DNA from: Alphaproteobacteria bacterium | GTDB taxonomy: Bacteria > Pseudomonadota > Alphaproteobacteria > Rhizobiales > Aestuariivirgaceae | Assembly (NCBI GenBank): GCA_020441605.1 | Contig: JAGRLX010000127.1 | Span: forward strand, 17,556-81,555 | Length of the DNA: 64,000 bases | Direction: 5' to 3' | Shown here: in pieces, positions 17,324-26,515 of the stretch | Layout: each line of letters opens with the position of its first letter | Position numbering within the stretch: the first letter of the stretch is position 1 | Translations under genes and position numbers: made by a program | Notes under the pieces: generated by a model | Seen by the model: the letters and a program-made list of their open reading frames with translations, nothing else | Database searches by the model: none | What the model was told of the DNA's origin: nothing

Positions 17324-19489
17324 ATGGGAATCAAGATGCCGACGAGACGATCGCTTTTCACCGAGTTTGCCTTCAGAATCCTCGTGCCGAGCCTGGTTTC
17401 AGCCGCCGGAATCTGGATCCTGCTGATCTACATCGTCGACGGGATCTTCGATGAAGCAAATCGACTTGATGCTGCCTATGCGAAACGTTCGGCGTCGTCC
17501 GCCATCAGTTTGCTGAAGGAGAACCTCGAGACGGTCGTGCAAGACAATGCCGTCTGGGATGAGGCCACCAACAATACCCGCGCAGTTCTATCGACCAGAT
17601 GGCTGGACAACACATGGGGGGTTACGACAGCGGGTGACTCCTACAACGCCATTTATGTGGTCGATCCTGCCGGACACACGCTCTACGCCGCAAGAGACGG
17701 CCACAGGACTTCGGAAGACGTTGTGAAGGTCATGGGCAGCGACATCAAGTCGTTGCTCGACAACCTGCCGAATGACGGTGTCACCTTTGACAAGGCCTCC
17801 GGTCTCGTCAAGATCGGTCAGGCCATCCACGCGGTCGTCGCCGGAACCATCGTGCCCGCGACGAGCGAGATGGCGCCGGGACCAGGAAACCGGTTGGTGA
17901 TGACCAAGGTCGTGGACAGAGACGTACTGACCGGCCTGTCGCAGCGCTTTGTGCTCGACGACATGCACATCACCGATGGCACAGCAGAAAGCAGCCAGTC
18001 CATCTCTCTGATATCGCCGTCAGGCGTGCGCATTGCCACACTTGCATGGTCTGATCGCAGTCCCGGCAAGGTGGTGAAATCGAAGTTCGGCAATCTGGTC
18101 AATATCATCCTGACCATGTTCCTGTTCGTGATCGGCATCTTGATCCACACGAGCTGGAAGGGGTTCCGGGATGCCCACCGGAGTCAGGCCGAGGCGATTT
18201 CGGCATCGATGCGTGACGATCTTACCGGCCTTGCGAACCGCAGGCAGCTGATGGCGGTCCTCACCGAATGCCTGGCGGAAGCGCGGAGCAAGGGAACCGG
18301 GCTCTCCGTCGTCTATGCTGATCTGGATGGCTTCAAGGAGGTCAATGATTCCTATGGCCACGAAATCGGCGACCTGCTTCTGAAGTCGGCCGCAGGCGGC
18401 TTTGCGCATCTCGCGCAAGATGCCCATCTCGTCGCGCGCCTCGGGGGCGATGAGTTCGCGATCCTGTTCATCGGGCCTGACAGCGAACTCAGATCGCGCA
18501 ATCTCGCAAGGAACATGATCGCGTTCCTGAGCGAACCGATGCACTTCGAGGGCCGTGTCGCATCGGTTTCGGTCAGCGTTGGCATCGTCGATATGGGTGA
18601 CGGCGACGCCGATGTGGAAGAGATCATCCGGCGGGCAGACGTCGCCATGTATGCGGCCAAGACGGCGGGCCGCAACCGGCTCCACGTCTATGAGAAATCG
18701 CTGGACTTCAAACGCGACGAAAATCGTTCCATCGCCAGGGATCTGCGCCAGCACATCGACCGGCGGGCGCTCACTGTGGTCTACCAGCCAATCGTAGATG
18801 CGCGCTCGCGCCGGATCCTGGGTGTCGAAGCCCTGGTTCGCTGGCCCAAGGACGCACGGGTCCATTACACGCCCGACAAGTTCATTCCGGTTGCGGAGGA
18901 ATTTGGCCTGATCGAGGATCTGGGATATTTCGTGCTGACCGAGGCCTGCCGACAGGCAGCGCAATGGGACAGCATATTCGTTGCGGTCAACGTGTCGCCC
19001 ATACAATTCATGAACCCCGGCTTCGCAGAGTTGGTCGAGAAGGTCCTGATGAAGACCGGGCTGGAGCCCAGCAGGCTGGAGGTCGAAGTGACCGAGGGAT
19101 TCATCATCGACAGCGCTGAACGCGCCAATTCGGTGATCAATCGCCTCCATGACATGAGGGTGGGGGTGGCACTCGATGATTTCGGCACCGGCTTCTCGAG
19201 CATCGGTCACTTGCGGCGCTTCAAGTTCGACAAGCTGAAGCTCGACCGGTCGATGGTCTCAGATATCCTGCGGCAACCCGCGGCCCTGCGGCTGGTGCAA
19301 GGCACGATTGCCATGGCCGACGCCCTGGGTCTCATCGTCGTGGCGGAAGGAATTGAGGACGAGAACCAGGTGTCGGTCCTGCGCCTCGCCGGCTGCAGCC
19401 AGTTCCAGGGCTTCCTGTTCTCGCGGCCCGTCGATGCAGGTCAGATCGGTGGCATGTTGGCGCCGGACGCGAACGCCTTGGCCGGTTAG
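17324..19489 (+). CDS. CHASE4-GGDEF-EAL c-di-GMP turnover protein
   Basis: A 721-residue inner-membrane protein: membrane segment about 17-37, a periplasmic CHASE4 sensor domain (about 50-215, with the hallmark DNAVWDEATNN at 74-84), a second membrane segment at about 257-275, then GGDEF and EAL domains. The cyclase site is intact (GGDEF at 374-378), with no RxxD inhibitory site five residues before it. The phosphodiesterase domain keeps EALVRW at 502-507 and the acidic motifs NVSPIQF, EVTEGF and LDDFGTGFSS plus AEGIED, so it may also degrade c-di-GMP. The net activity cannot be read. It likely controls motility or biofilm. Confidence 0.92.
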   Translation: MGIKMPTRRSLFTEFAFRILVPSLVSAAGIWILLIYIVDGIFDEANRLDAAYAKRSASSAISLLKENLETVVQDNAVWDEATNNTRAVLSTRWLDNTWGVTTAGDSYNAIYVVDPAGHTLYAARDGHRTSEDVVKVMGSDIKSLLDNLPNDGVTFDKASGLVKIGQAIHAVVAGTIVPATSEMAPGPGNRLVMTKVVDRDVLTGLSQRFVLDDMHITDGTAESSQSISLISPSGVRIATLAWSDRSPGKVVKSKFGNLVNIILTMFLFVIGILIHTSWKGFRDAHRSQAEAISASMRDDLTGLANRRQLMAVLTECLAEARSKGTGLSVVYADLDGFKEVNDSYGHEIGDLLLKSAAGGFAHLAQDAHLVARLGGDEFAILFIGPDSELRSRNLARNMIAFLSEPMHFEGRVASVSVSVGIVDMGDGDADVEEIIRRADVAMYAAKTAGRNRLHVYEKSLDFKRDENRSIARDLRQHIDRRALTVVYQPIVDARSRRILGVEALVRWPKDARVHYTPDKFIPVAEEFGLIEDLGYFVLTEACRQAAQWDSIFVAVNVSPIQFMNPGFAELVEKVLMKTGLEPSRLEVEVTEGFIIDSAERANSVINRLHDMRVGVALDDFGTGFSSIGHLRRFKFDKLKLDRSMVSDILRQPAALRLVQGTIAMADALGLIVVAEGIEDENQVSVLRLAGCSQFQGFLFSRPVDAGQIGGMLAPDANALAG

Positions 19490-19506
19490 CTCGAGGTGGA
19501 CCGGGT

Positions 19507-20535
19507 TCAGGTCTCCTTTCCGCTGACGCCTGCGCTTTCGAAAGTGGCCATGCCGGTATGGAGATTGACGGCGGCCTGGACGATGCCGGCCGCCAGAGCA
19601 GCACCCGAGCCCTCGCCAAGCCGCATGCCGAGATCAAGAAGCGGCGTCTTGCCCAGTCTTTCGAGCAGTTTGCGGTGGGCCGGCTCGGCCGAACAGTGGC
19701 CGGCCATGCAGTGGTCAAGTGCATCGGGCCGCATCGCGTGCAGAACGGCAGCAGCGGCAGACGCCACATAGCCATCGAGCAACACCGGCACGTTTTGCAG
19801 CCTTGCCGCCAGAACGGCTCCCGTCATGGCCGCCAGTTCGCGGCCACCGAGGCGACGGAGGACTTCGAGAGGATCCTGCAGATGGTCGCGATGACGCGCC
19901 ACCGCGCGGCGGACGGCATCGGCCTTGCGGGCCACCCCGGCCGAATCGACGCCGGTTCCAGGCCCCACCCAGTCTTCCGCCGCCCCCCCATAGAGACCAT
20001 GGCAGATCGCTGCCGCGATGGTTGTATTGCCGATTCCCATTTCACCAATGCAAAGAAGATCGCAGCCCTCGGCAATCGCTTCCATGCCGTAGGCCATGGT
20101 TGCCGCGCAATCGGCCTCATCGAGCGCGGCATCGGCCGTGATGTCGCGCGTGGGAACGGAGAGCGCCAGTTCAAAGACCTTGAGACCAAGTCCAAAGGTC
20201 TCGCAGATCTGATTGACAGCGGCACCGCCCGACTGAAAATTCGCCACCATTTGCGCCGTCACGTCTTGCGGGTAGGCAGTCACCCCCTGTGCCACGACCC
20301 CGTGATTGCCGGCAAAGACAGCCACGATCGGCCGATCGACGCGGGGCGGATAGTGCCCCTGCCAGGCCGTCAGCCATTCGCTGATCTGCTCCAGTTTCCC
20401 GAGGGCACCGGGCGGCTTGGTGAGAACGGCTTCATGGGCGCGGCAACGGGAAATGGCCTCCTGGTCGGGGCCCGGAAGTTCGCTCATCAGGTTGCGAATA
20501 TCATCGAAGGGCAATGCAGTGGCGGCATTTGTCAT
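19507..20535 (-). CDS. cobT: nicotinate-nucleotide-dimethylbenzimidazole phosphoribosyltransferase CobT
   Basis: A 342-residue cytoplasmic enzyme that makes alpha-ribazole 5'-phosphate from dimethylbenzimidazole and nicotinate mononucleotide in the lower-ligand branch of cobalamin synthesis. Family motifs are VAVFAGNHGVVAQGVTAYPQ, GEMGIGNTTIAAAICHG and GMRLGEGSGAALA, the last with the catalytic glutamate at about residue 308. Length is normal. It faces cobS across a 62-bp gap, so both ends of the nucleotide-loop pathway are together. I find no room for a cobalamin riboswitch in that gap. Confidence 0.94.
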   Translation of the reverse strand: MTNAATALPFDDIRNLMSELPGPDQEAISRCRAHEAVLTKPPGALGKLEQISEWLTAWQGHYPPRVDRPIVAVFAGNHGVVAQGVTAYPQDVTAQMVANFQSGGAAVNQICETFGLGLKVFELALSVPTRDITADAALDEADCAATMAYGMEAIAEGCDLLCIGEMGIGNTTIAAAICHGLYGGAAEDWVGPGTGVDSAGVARKADAVRRAVARHRDHLQDPLEVLRRLGGRELAAMTGAVLAARLQNVPVLLDGYVASAAAAVLHAMRPDALDHCMAGHCSAEPAHRKLLERLGKTPLLDLGMRLGEGSGAALAAGIVQAAVNLHTGMATFESAGVSGKET

Positions 20536-20597
20536 TTTGAGGCAAGACTCCTATCAAGCGACGCACGTCATCACAGGATTCGGTCTGGCAACGCAAC

Positions 20598-21422
20598 ATG
20601 AGCGACGATTTCCAGTCTCCAGGCGAAATCCCTTACCGAATTCGGCCATTTGCGGAATTTCTCGTGGCCTTGCGCTTCCTGTCGCGCCTGCCTGTTCCTT
20701 TTGTCCGGACCCTGGACCCACCGCCTTTAGCCCGGGCCATGGGGATGTTTCCACTGGCTGGCGCCGTGATCGGACTGTTCACCGGCGGCGCGCTGATCCT
20801 TGCCAAATACGCGGGACTGCCGGAATTGTTCTCGGCAAGTTTTGCCATTGCCGTCGGCGCGATCATAACCGGTGCTCTGCACGAAGATGGAATATCGGAT
20901 GTCGCCGATGGTTTTGGTGGGGGCAATAGCCGTGAGCAGCGTCTCGACATCATGCGCGACAGCCGGATCGGAACCTATGGTGCGTTGGCCCTTGGCCTGG
21001 TCCTGATGGCAAGGGCATCGTTGCTGATGACCCTGCTGGAGCTTCCACCGCTGCATATCTTGATCCTCATCGCAGGTGCTGCCGCCTTCTCCCGATCGCT
21101 GATGGTCGATCTGTTGTGGGCCACGCGGCCAGCCCGTCATGATGGCCTGTCGGTGCTGGCCGGCAGACCCAGCCGGAACACGACGCTCTTTGCCCTTGGC
21201 GTCGGTGGCCTTGGCGCTGGTCTGGGGGGCGGCCTGGTCCTTGCTCCGGCTGCGGGTGCGGTCGCCTTGATCGCAGCTGGCGTTTCGCTGGCGATGGTGC
21301 GGGCACTGGCCATGCGCAAGATCGGCGGCCAAACCGGCGATGTCTGCGGTACGGCGCAGGTCATGACCGAACTTGCAATGCTGATCGTCTACGCGGCAAC
21401 CGTTTCCTTACCATCTTCCTGA
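20598..21422 (+). CDS. cobS: adenosylcobinamide-GDP ribazoletransferase CobS
   Basis: A 274-residue polytopic membrane enzyme that joins adenosylcobinamide-GDP and alpha-ribazole to give adenosylcobalamin, the last step of the pathway. The conserved acidic motif GALHEDGISDVADGFGGG lies at about 92-109, and several hydrophobic helices follow. It is divergent from cobT, its partner in the same branch. No cobU or other cobalamin genes are visible in the window, so the remaining genes are elsewhere. Translation starts at the ATG after GGCAACGCAAC; the ribosome-binding site is weak. Confidence 0.92.
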   Translation: MSDDFQSPGEIPYRIRPFAEFLVALRFLSRLPVPFVRTLDPPPLARAMGMFPLAGAVIGLFTGGALILAKYAGLPELFSASFAIAVGAIITGALHEDGISDVADGFGGGNSREQRLDIMRDSRIGTYGALALGLVLMARASLLMTLLELPPLHILILIAGAAAFSRSLMVDLLWATRPARHDGLSVLAGRPSRNTTLFALGVGGLGAGLGGGLVLAPAAGAVALIAAGVSLAMVRALAMRKIGGQTGDVCGTAQVMTELAMLIVYAATVSLPSS

Positions 21423-21502
21423 TTGTGATCGCCGCCTTCACCTGCCCTTCAGTGCGTTGGCGGGATTGTCGATGCGTGTCCGGCTGCATTCGGGAGGTAG
21501 CA

Positions 21503-21964
21503 ATGAAGAGACGTGTCGCCACGACGATTGCCGTGGCAATGACGGGGCTTTGCGTCATGGCTTCGGCCGGCCAGGCCTCCGGCTATCAGCTCATGGCGAT
21601 CACCGAACTGCAGGCCAACGCACAGGGCCATTTCGTCACCCACGCGTCCATCAACGGATATGATGTCGCGGTGCTTGTCGATACAGGAGCGACGGTCGTG
21701 GCGCTCAGCTTTGAGGACGCGAGAGGCGTGGGGCTCCGGCCAGGGACGCTCAGTTTCGACGTGCCCGTGTCCACCGCCAACGGCATAGCCCAGGCCGCCA
21801 GGGTAACGATCGACAGGATCGTGATCGATGGCGTGAAGGTTGAGAATGTCGAAGGACTTGTGCTGCCGGAAGGCGCCCTGCGCGGCACCCTGCTGGGGAT
21901 GTCCTTCCTTGGGAAGCTCAGCAGCTTCCGGGTAGAAGACGGCGTACTGCGTCTGAAGGATTAG
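21503..21964 (+). CDS. TIGR02281-type clan AA aspartic protease, secreted
   Basis: A 153-residue protein with an N-terminal signal or anchor ([23 protein letters not shown]) and a retropepsin-like core: the catalytic motif is [10 protein letters not shown] at about 70-79, followed by strands ([20 protein letters not shown]) and [13 protein letters not shown] near the end, as in the TIGR02281 family of alphaproteobacterial single-domain proteases. It probably works as a dimer in the periplasm. The start at 21503 is set by GGGAGGTAG just before the ATG; an upstream start at 21425 would add 26 unrelated residues. It lies 80 bp after cobS, perhaps independent. Confidence 0.85.
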   Translation: MKRRVATTIAVAMTGLCVMASAGQASGYQLMAITELQANAQGHFVTHASINGYDVAVLVDTGATVVALSFEDARGVGLRPGTLSFDVPVSTANGIAQAARVTIDRIVIDGVKVENVEGLVLPEGALRGTLLGMSFLGKLSSFRVEDGVLRLKD

Positions 21965-22032
21965 ACGCTTTTCATCCACCAAGCGGCGGTTTCGGGACGT
22001 CGCGACGCGACAGCAACCCTATCCTTGAAGAC

Positions 22033-22272
22033 ATGAACGCCAACTCTCTGCCGATCATCGAAACACCTTGCGTCAAGATCTGTGTGGTCGACCCGGAAAC
22101 CGGATTCTGCATCGGTTGTGGCCGGACGCGGGGCGAGATTGGCAACTGGATCGGCATGTCGCCCGCCCAGCGGCATGATGTCATGGAAGTCCTCCCCGAG
22201 AGGATGGCAACGCTCACATTGCGCAAGCGCCGCCGGGGCGGCCGCGCGGGCAGGTTCCGGCAGGCCGATTGA
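22033..22272 (+). CDS. DUF1289 domain protein
   Basis: A 79-residue protein with the DUF1289 pattern: cysteines C13, C17, C26 and C29 in [20 protein letters not shown], which suggest a small metal- or Fe-S-binding site, then [19 protein letters not shown] and a basic tail ([14 protein letters not shown]). The family is widespread in proteobacteria and its function is not established. Its stop abuts the convergent beta-barrel gene stop by one base, which supports both ends. Confidence 0.88.
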   Translation: MNANSLPIIETPCVKICVVDPETGFCIGCGRTRGEIGNWIGMSPAQRHDVMEVLPERMATLTLRKRRRGGRAGRFRQAD

Positions 22273-23373
22273 TCAGAACTGCATGGCGAAGCTTATCTCG
22301 CCCGCATAGGTATCGACACTATCCTGAATCAGGCCGCCGAGTTCACCGATGATCGCCAACTGTGCGTTGGTGCCGAAATTGAAGTTGAAACCTGCCTGCA
22401 AACGGAGATCCGCGTAGGGATCGTCGACGGATCCGACGCCGGACGTCTTGGTTTCGTTGACGAATACGAAATCGAGCGCTGCGCCGGCCCAGGGTTCGAC
22501 GGTCGAGGTGTCGGACAAGCGCAGCGTATTGCCGATCTGTACCGTCGGGGTGAGCATGGCCGTCTCGAGCGTCTGATCGGGGAGGAAGAAGCCGCTCGTT
22601 TCCTCGATCCATTCCTTGGACCACGACAGGCTCAATCCCGGGGTGAATCGCCAGGTATCCTTGTACCAATAGCCGTTGAGCGAGGCCGCAGCCTGCAGGC
22701 GCTTCGACTCGAAATCGAAGAAGCCTCCGGCCTGGGACGAATCGATGCGGGATCCGATGAGGCTTGCCGAGAACACGATATTGTCGGTCAGGATCAGGCC
22801 GAGATAGGGACCGCCACCCCATCCGCGGCTTCTCAGATCCGTGAGAATGCCGTCGAGGTTCGAACTCTCATAGGAGCCCATCAATCCCACTGTGAACCGG
22901 CTATTGATCTTGTAATCGATCCCCGCCAAGCCGTTGAACAGGGGTCCGTCGAGATCGAGATTGCCCGGCGACGCATCGTTCCACGTATATTTGCCGTCGA
23001 TCCAGGCATTCCATTGGGGCTGAGGCACTGCGACGGCGGCGGAATCCGATACTGGCGATATAATGATCGAAGAACCGCCCGCGAGACGATCCTGGTATTC
23101 TGCCGGCGTCAGGTTGCCGAGCCCCGCCGGTTCGACCTCGTCCGGCCCAATACCCAAGCTTTGCGCCACAATCCGGGGAATGGTGGAAATGCTGTTGACC
23201 AGCAGCTGCCTGCCAATCAACTGACGAAGACAACCCGTGGTGGCAGCGCCAAACCCCTCGGAAGCGGCGTCACTCACACAAGGATCGGCCTCGCGCGTTT
23301 GCGCCTGGGCACCCGCGAGGCTGCCCAAGCCACAGAACGCAACTGCAAGCAACAGTATTCTCAGGATCCGCAT
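22273..23373 (-). CDS. outer-membrane autotransporter-type beta-barrel protein
   Basis: A 366-residue exported protein: signal peptide MRILRILLLAVAFCGLGSLAGA, a short periplasmic or surface segment of about 90 residues containing two cysteines, then a C-terminal region (about 125-366) with alternating short strands rich in aromatic and Gly residues (WNAWIDGKYTW, YKINSRFTVGLMGSYE, RFTPGLSLSWSKEW) ending in Phe (EISFAMQF), as in autotransporter beta-domains. The passenger is almost absent, so it may be a free barrel or a pseudo-passenger transporter. The ATG at 23373 follows GGGGTGGAAC, better than the TTG at 23388. Confidence 0.75.
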   Translation of the reverse strand: MRILRILLLAVAFCGLGSLAGAQAQTREADPCVSDAASEGFGAATTGCLRQLIGRQLLVNSISTIPRIVAQSLGIGPDEVEPAGLGNLTPAEYQDRLAGGSSIIISPVSDSAAVAVPQPQWNAWIDGKYTWNDASPGNLDLDGPLFNGLAGIDYKINSRFTVGLMGSYESSNLDGILTDLRSRGWGGGPYLGLILTDNIVFSASLIGSRIDSSQAGGFFDFESKRLQAAASLNGYWYKDTWRFTPGLSLSWSKEWIEETSGFFLPDQTLETAMLTPTVQIGNTLRLSDTSTVEPWAGAALDFVFVNETKTSGVGSVDDPYADLRLQAGFNFNFGTNAQLAIIGELGGLIQDSVDTYAGEISFAMQF

Positions 23374-23432
23374 GTTCCACCCCGGCAAGTTGGGCTTTAG
23401 TTTAACACTTCCTTAACCCCTCCGCGCAACCC

Positions 23433-24434
23433 CTATTCCGCTGCAACCGGACAATTGGCCTTCATGGCAATGACAGCCGACAAGGCCTTGTCCACGACAT
23501 CGGTTCCCGCACCCGGCTTCACCGCCTCCTCCGACAGGATGCGGCGCCAATGGCGGCCGCCCGGTACGCCATGGAACAGACCGAGCATGTGGCGGGTCAT
23601 TCTCTGCAGCCATATTCCCCGCGCCAGTTCGCGTGCCATATGAGGCTTGTAGGCTTCGACAACGTCGCGGGCCGTCATTGCGGGCCGCGGGACACCGTAG
23701 ATGCGGCGATCAACGTCATGCAGAAGCCAAGGCAAGTGGTATGCGGAACGGCCGACCATCACGCCGTCCACATGCGCAAGATGGTTTTCGGCCTGATCGA
23801 GATCCTCTATGCCCCCGTTGATCATGATGGTGAGTTCCGGGTGAGCAGCCTTCAAGCGATAAACACGGCCATAGTTCAACGGGGGAATCTCGCGGTTCTC
23901 CTTCGGTGACAGCCCGTTCAGCCAGGCCTTGCGGGCATGGACGATGAACTGGGAACACCCCGACTGCGCAACCGTGGTTATGAATGTCTCGAAATCGCGG
24001 TCATCGTCCTGTTCGTCTATGCCAATGCGGCACTTCACCGTCACCGGAATGCCGACCGCCGACTGCATGGCACCCACGCAATCCCGGACCAGCGTGGGTT
24101 CGGCCATGAGGCAAGCGCCGAAGCGGCCCTCCTGCACCCTGTCCGACGGACAACCGACATTGAGGTTGATTTCGCAATAGCCGAAGTCTTCTCCCCATTT
24201 TGCGGCATCGGCCAAAAGCGTTGGATCACTTCCGCCGATCTGCAAGGCCACGGGGCCTTCGTCTGGCTCGAATCCCAGCAACCTCTGGCGATCTCCGTGG
24301 CGTATCGCGAGTGCCGTCACCATTTCCGTATATAGCAATGCGCACCGCGTCAGCTGGCGGTGGAACATACGGCAGTGCCGATCTGTCCAGTCCATCATGG
24401 GCGCAACGGCGAAAATTTTTCCTTTATGCTTCAA
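23433..24434 (-). CDS. dusA: tRNA-dihydrouridine synthase A
   Basis: A 333-residue cytoplasmic flavoprotein that reduces uridine to dihydrouridine in the tRNA D-loop. It starts KIFAVAPMMDWTDRHCR (FMN-binding first strand), with LQIGGSDP, NLNVGCPSDRVQEGRFGACLM (the GACLM cysteine at about 108 is at the catalytic position), VKCRIGID, FIVHARKAWLNGLSPKENR and a phosphate-binding GGIEDL. The LNGLSPKENR stretch is typical of DusA rather than DusB or C. The longest frame starts at a TTG; the exact start is uncertain by a few residues. Confidence 0.93.
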   Translation of the reverse strand: MKHKGKIFAVAPMMDWTDRHCRMFHRQLTRCALLYTEMVTALAIRHGDRQRLLGFEPDEGPVALQIGGSDPTLLADAAKWGEDFGYCEINLNVGCPSDRVQEGRFGACLMAEPTLVRDCVGAMQSAVGIPVTVKCRIGIDEQDDDRDFETFITTVAQSGCSQFIVHARKAWLNGLSPKENREIPPLNYGRVYRLKAAHPELTIMINGGIEDLDQAENHLAHVDGVMVGRSAYHLPWLLHDVDRRIYGVPRPAMTARDVVEAYKPHMARELARGIWLQRMTRHMLGLFHGVPGGRHWRRILSEEAVKPGAGTDVVDKALSAVIAMKANCPVAAE

Positions 24435-24898
24435 CCAAGTACCTTACCATGTTTTCAGGAATATATACTTACACGAGGAGTCTTCTACACGCGATTCACG
24501 TTGCCTTCCATCAATTTCATGTTTGACGTCAGCACTCGCGGCACGCAACAATGACAAAACTGAGCACCGCGAACATCGTCCCACTGCAATAGGGCCCTCC
24601 AGGCAATTTTGGGGCTGAGTCGAATTCCCTTCTGCAAAGCAAAGGTTGGCAACCGCGCGTGGGCGCTGCCGACCGGGAGAAGAACTATTACCACGGGAAT
24701 TGCAATTCAATTCACTTCAACACGATCGAGTCTGAAACCACTGACACTGAACCAATCTGTGGCAGGCCATTGGTTTTCCAATTCGTCATCTTGCCAATTC
24801 CGGGAGATGGTCATATGACATCATATGTTTTGATCTCGATGAAGGCAATCCGAGCAAGTCGGCGGTCTCGCCACTGCTGAAGCCGAAGGACCGCAGGT
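24435..24898. other. 464-bp intergenic region, AT-richer than its flanks, leader of the GMC operon
   Basis: No gene is supported on either strand; the short frames inside have no recognisable domain and poor starts. The stretch is visibly richer in A and T than the genes around it. It carries the palindrome at 24812-24827 in the 3' part, 71 bp before the GMC oxidoreductase start, and must also contain that gene's promoter. I see no tRNA or other structured RNA. Confidence 0.6.
24812..24827. promoter_or_regulatory. probable GntR/FCD operator upstream of GMC oxidoreductase
   Basis: CATATGA, CA, TCATATG: perfect 7-bp arms, with the core TATGA-N2-TCATA shared with the sites at 27913 and 37073-37102. 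It lies 71 bp upstream of the GMC start codon, so it likely overlaps the promoter. The regulator is inferred to be the FCD protein at 37204. Confidence 0.62.
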
Positions 24899-26515
24899 AT
24901 GAGTGATAAACAGTGCGACACTGACGTTCTCATCATCGGCGCGGGTCCGTCAGGTGCGGTGACGGCGCATACCTTGGCCGGGCGGGGTTTCAAGGTCGTG
25001 TGCCTTGAGCAGGGAGACTGGGTCAGTGCGACGGAGTTCCCGAGCAACCGACGGGAATTCGAGCTACTTCTCCACCGGAAATGGAGTTGGAACCAGAACG
25101 TCCGCGGGCGGCCCGAAGACTATCCGCTCAATGTCAATGACTCGGCAATCGTTCCAATCATGTTCTCGGCGGTCGGTGGATCGAGTGTCCTGTTCGGCGC
25201 ACAGTGGATGCGCCTGCAGCCATCGGACTTTCGTGTGCGCAGCCTCGACGGCATATGCGACGACTGGCCCATCGATTACTGGGAGCTTGAACCATATTAC
25301 AATCGCGTCGACAAGTTCCTGGGTGTTGCCGGCCTAAGTGGAGATCCCGCCTATCCCCACATCGAATATGACATGCCGCCCCATCCGCTGGGCAAGGGCG
25401 GCATGTTGGCGGCGGCGGCTCTCAACAAGCTCGGCTGGCATTGGTGGCCTGGTTCGCAGGCCATCCCTACGGCGAACCACAAGCACCTGGCAAAATGCCA
25501 GCGTTGGGGAGTTTGCGAGACCGGATGTCCGGCGGGCGCCAAGGCATCCTTCGACATCGGCTACTGGCCCCATGCGATCTCATCTGGCGCCAAGTTGATC
25601 ACGGGCGCCCGCGTACGCATGATCACCACCGACAGGGCCGGCCGCGCAAATGGCGCAGTGTGGATCGACCGGAACGGGCGCGAAACCCGACAAGGCGCCA
25701 AAGCCGTCGTTGTCGCCGCCAACGGCGTCGGCACACCGCGTCTCCTGCTGCTTTCGGCGTCCCCCCGTTTTCCCGACGGGCTGGCCAATTCATCGGGCCT
25801 GGTCGGCAAGAATCTGATGCTCCATCCGAACAGCGAGACCATCGGATTGTATGATGAACCCATCGAAAGCTGGACAGGGCCAGCCGGACAACTGCTCTAC
25901 TCGCTCCAGTTCTACGAGACCGACCAGCGCCGCGGATTTTACCGCGGCTCGAAGATCAATCTCATGCCAGTGCCGGGAATACTCAGGCTGTTGCAGAGCT
26001 TTGGCACACTTGATTTTTCAAGGTGCTGGGGCAAGGCAGGCCAGGAGATCATTTCCCGCGGCGGCCGCGCCCTGGCCTATTCTGCCAACATCGAGGACCT
26101 ACCCGAGGAAACAAATGCCGTGACTCTCGACCCGGACCTGAAGGATGGGAACGGCATTCCCGCACCAAAGGTGACATACCGCTTGAGCGAAAATACGCGG
26201 AAGAGTCTTGCCTATTCGCTAGAACGGATGGTGGAGATGCATGAAACGGCCGGCGCACGTTTCATTTCGCAAACGCCCCTGTGGCGCGAACAGCCCGGCC
26301 ACCTGCTGGGCACGGCGCGGATGGGCAATGATCCCCGTACCTCCGTGGTGGACCGCTTCGGTCGGGCGCACGACGTTCCAAATCTCTTCATTGTCGACGG
26401 CAGCGTCATGGTGACGGGTGGCGCGGTAAACCCAACATCAAGCATCACGGCGTTGGCGCTCCGGACGGCGGAACATATCGCCGATACGGCACGAGACATG
26501 CAGGTGGCCTCATGA
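24899..26515 (+). CDS. GMC family FAD oxidoreductase (alpha subunit type)
   Basis: A 538-residue FAD enzyme. The Rossmann motif is VLIIGAGPSGAVTAHTLAGRG (about 10-30), and the C-terminal GMC block is HLLGTARMG, then FIVDGSVMVTGGAVNPTSSI. Three cysteines spaced C-x5-C-x3-C (C200, C206, C210, in KCQRWGVCETGCP) match the pattern known from the Fe-S-containing gamma-alpha FAD glucose dehydrogenases. It makes a sugar or polyol dehydrogenase with a small partner likely. The stop overlaps the next start as ATGA. There is no signal peptide here and no cytochrome c subunit nearby, so the electron acceptor is unknown. Confidence 0.84.
   Translation: MSDKQCDTDVLIIGAGPSGAVTAHTLAGRGFKVVCLEQGDWVSATEFPSNRREFELLLHRKWSWNQNVRGRPEDYPLNVNDSAIVPIMFSAVGGSSVLFGAQWMRLQPSDFRVRSLDGICDDWPIDYWELEPYYNRVDKFLGVAGLSGDPAYPHIEYDMPPHPLGKGGMLAAAALNKLGWHWWPGSQAIPTANHKHLAKCQRWGVCETGCPAGAKASFDIGYWPHAISSGAKLITGARVRMITTDRAGRANGAVWIDRNGRETRQGAKAVVVAANGVGTPRLLLLSASPRFPDGLANSSGLVGKNLMLHPNSETIGLYDEPIESWTGPAGQLLYSLQFYETDQRRGFYRGSKINLMPVPGILRLLQSFGTLDFSRCWGKAGQEIISRGGRALAYSANIEDLPEETNAVTLDPDLKDGNGIPAPKVTYRLSENTRKSLAYSLERMVEMHETAGARFISQTPLWREQPGHLLGTARMGNDPRTSVVDRFGRAHDVPNLFIVDGSVMVTGGAVNPTSSITALALRTAEHIADTARDMQVAS

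Noticed and set aside
18020..19210. 396-codon minus-strand frame opposite the GGDEF-EAL gene
   Set aside because: Antisense shadow; the plus-strand frame has intact GGDEF and EAL motifs.
20536..20597. Possible cobalamin riboswitch between cobT and cobS
   Set aside because: The gap is only 62 bp and lacks a B12-box-like sequence.
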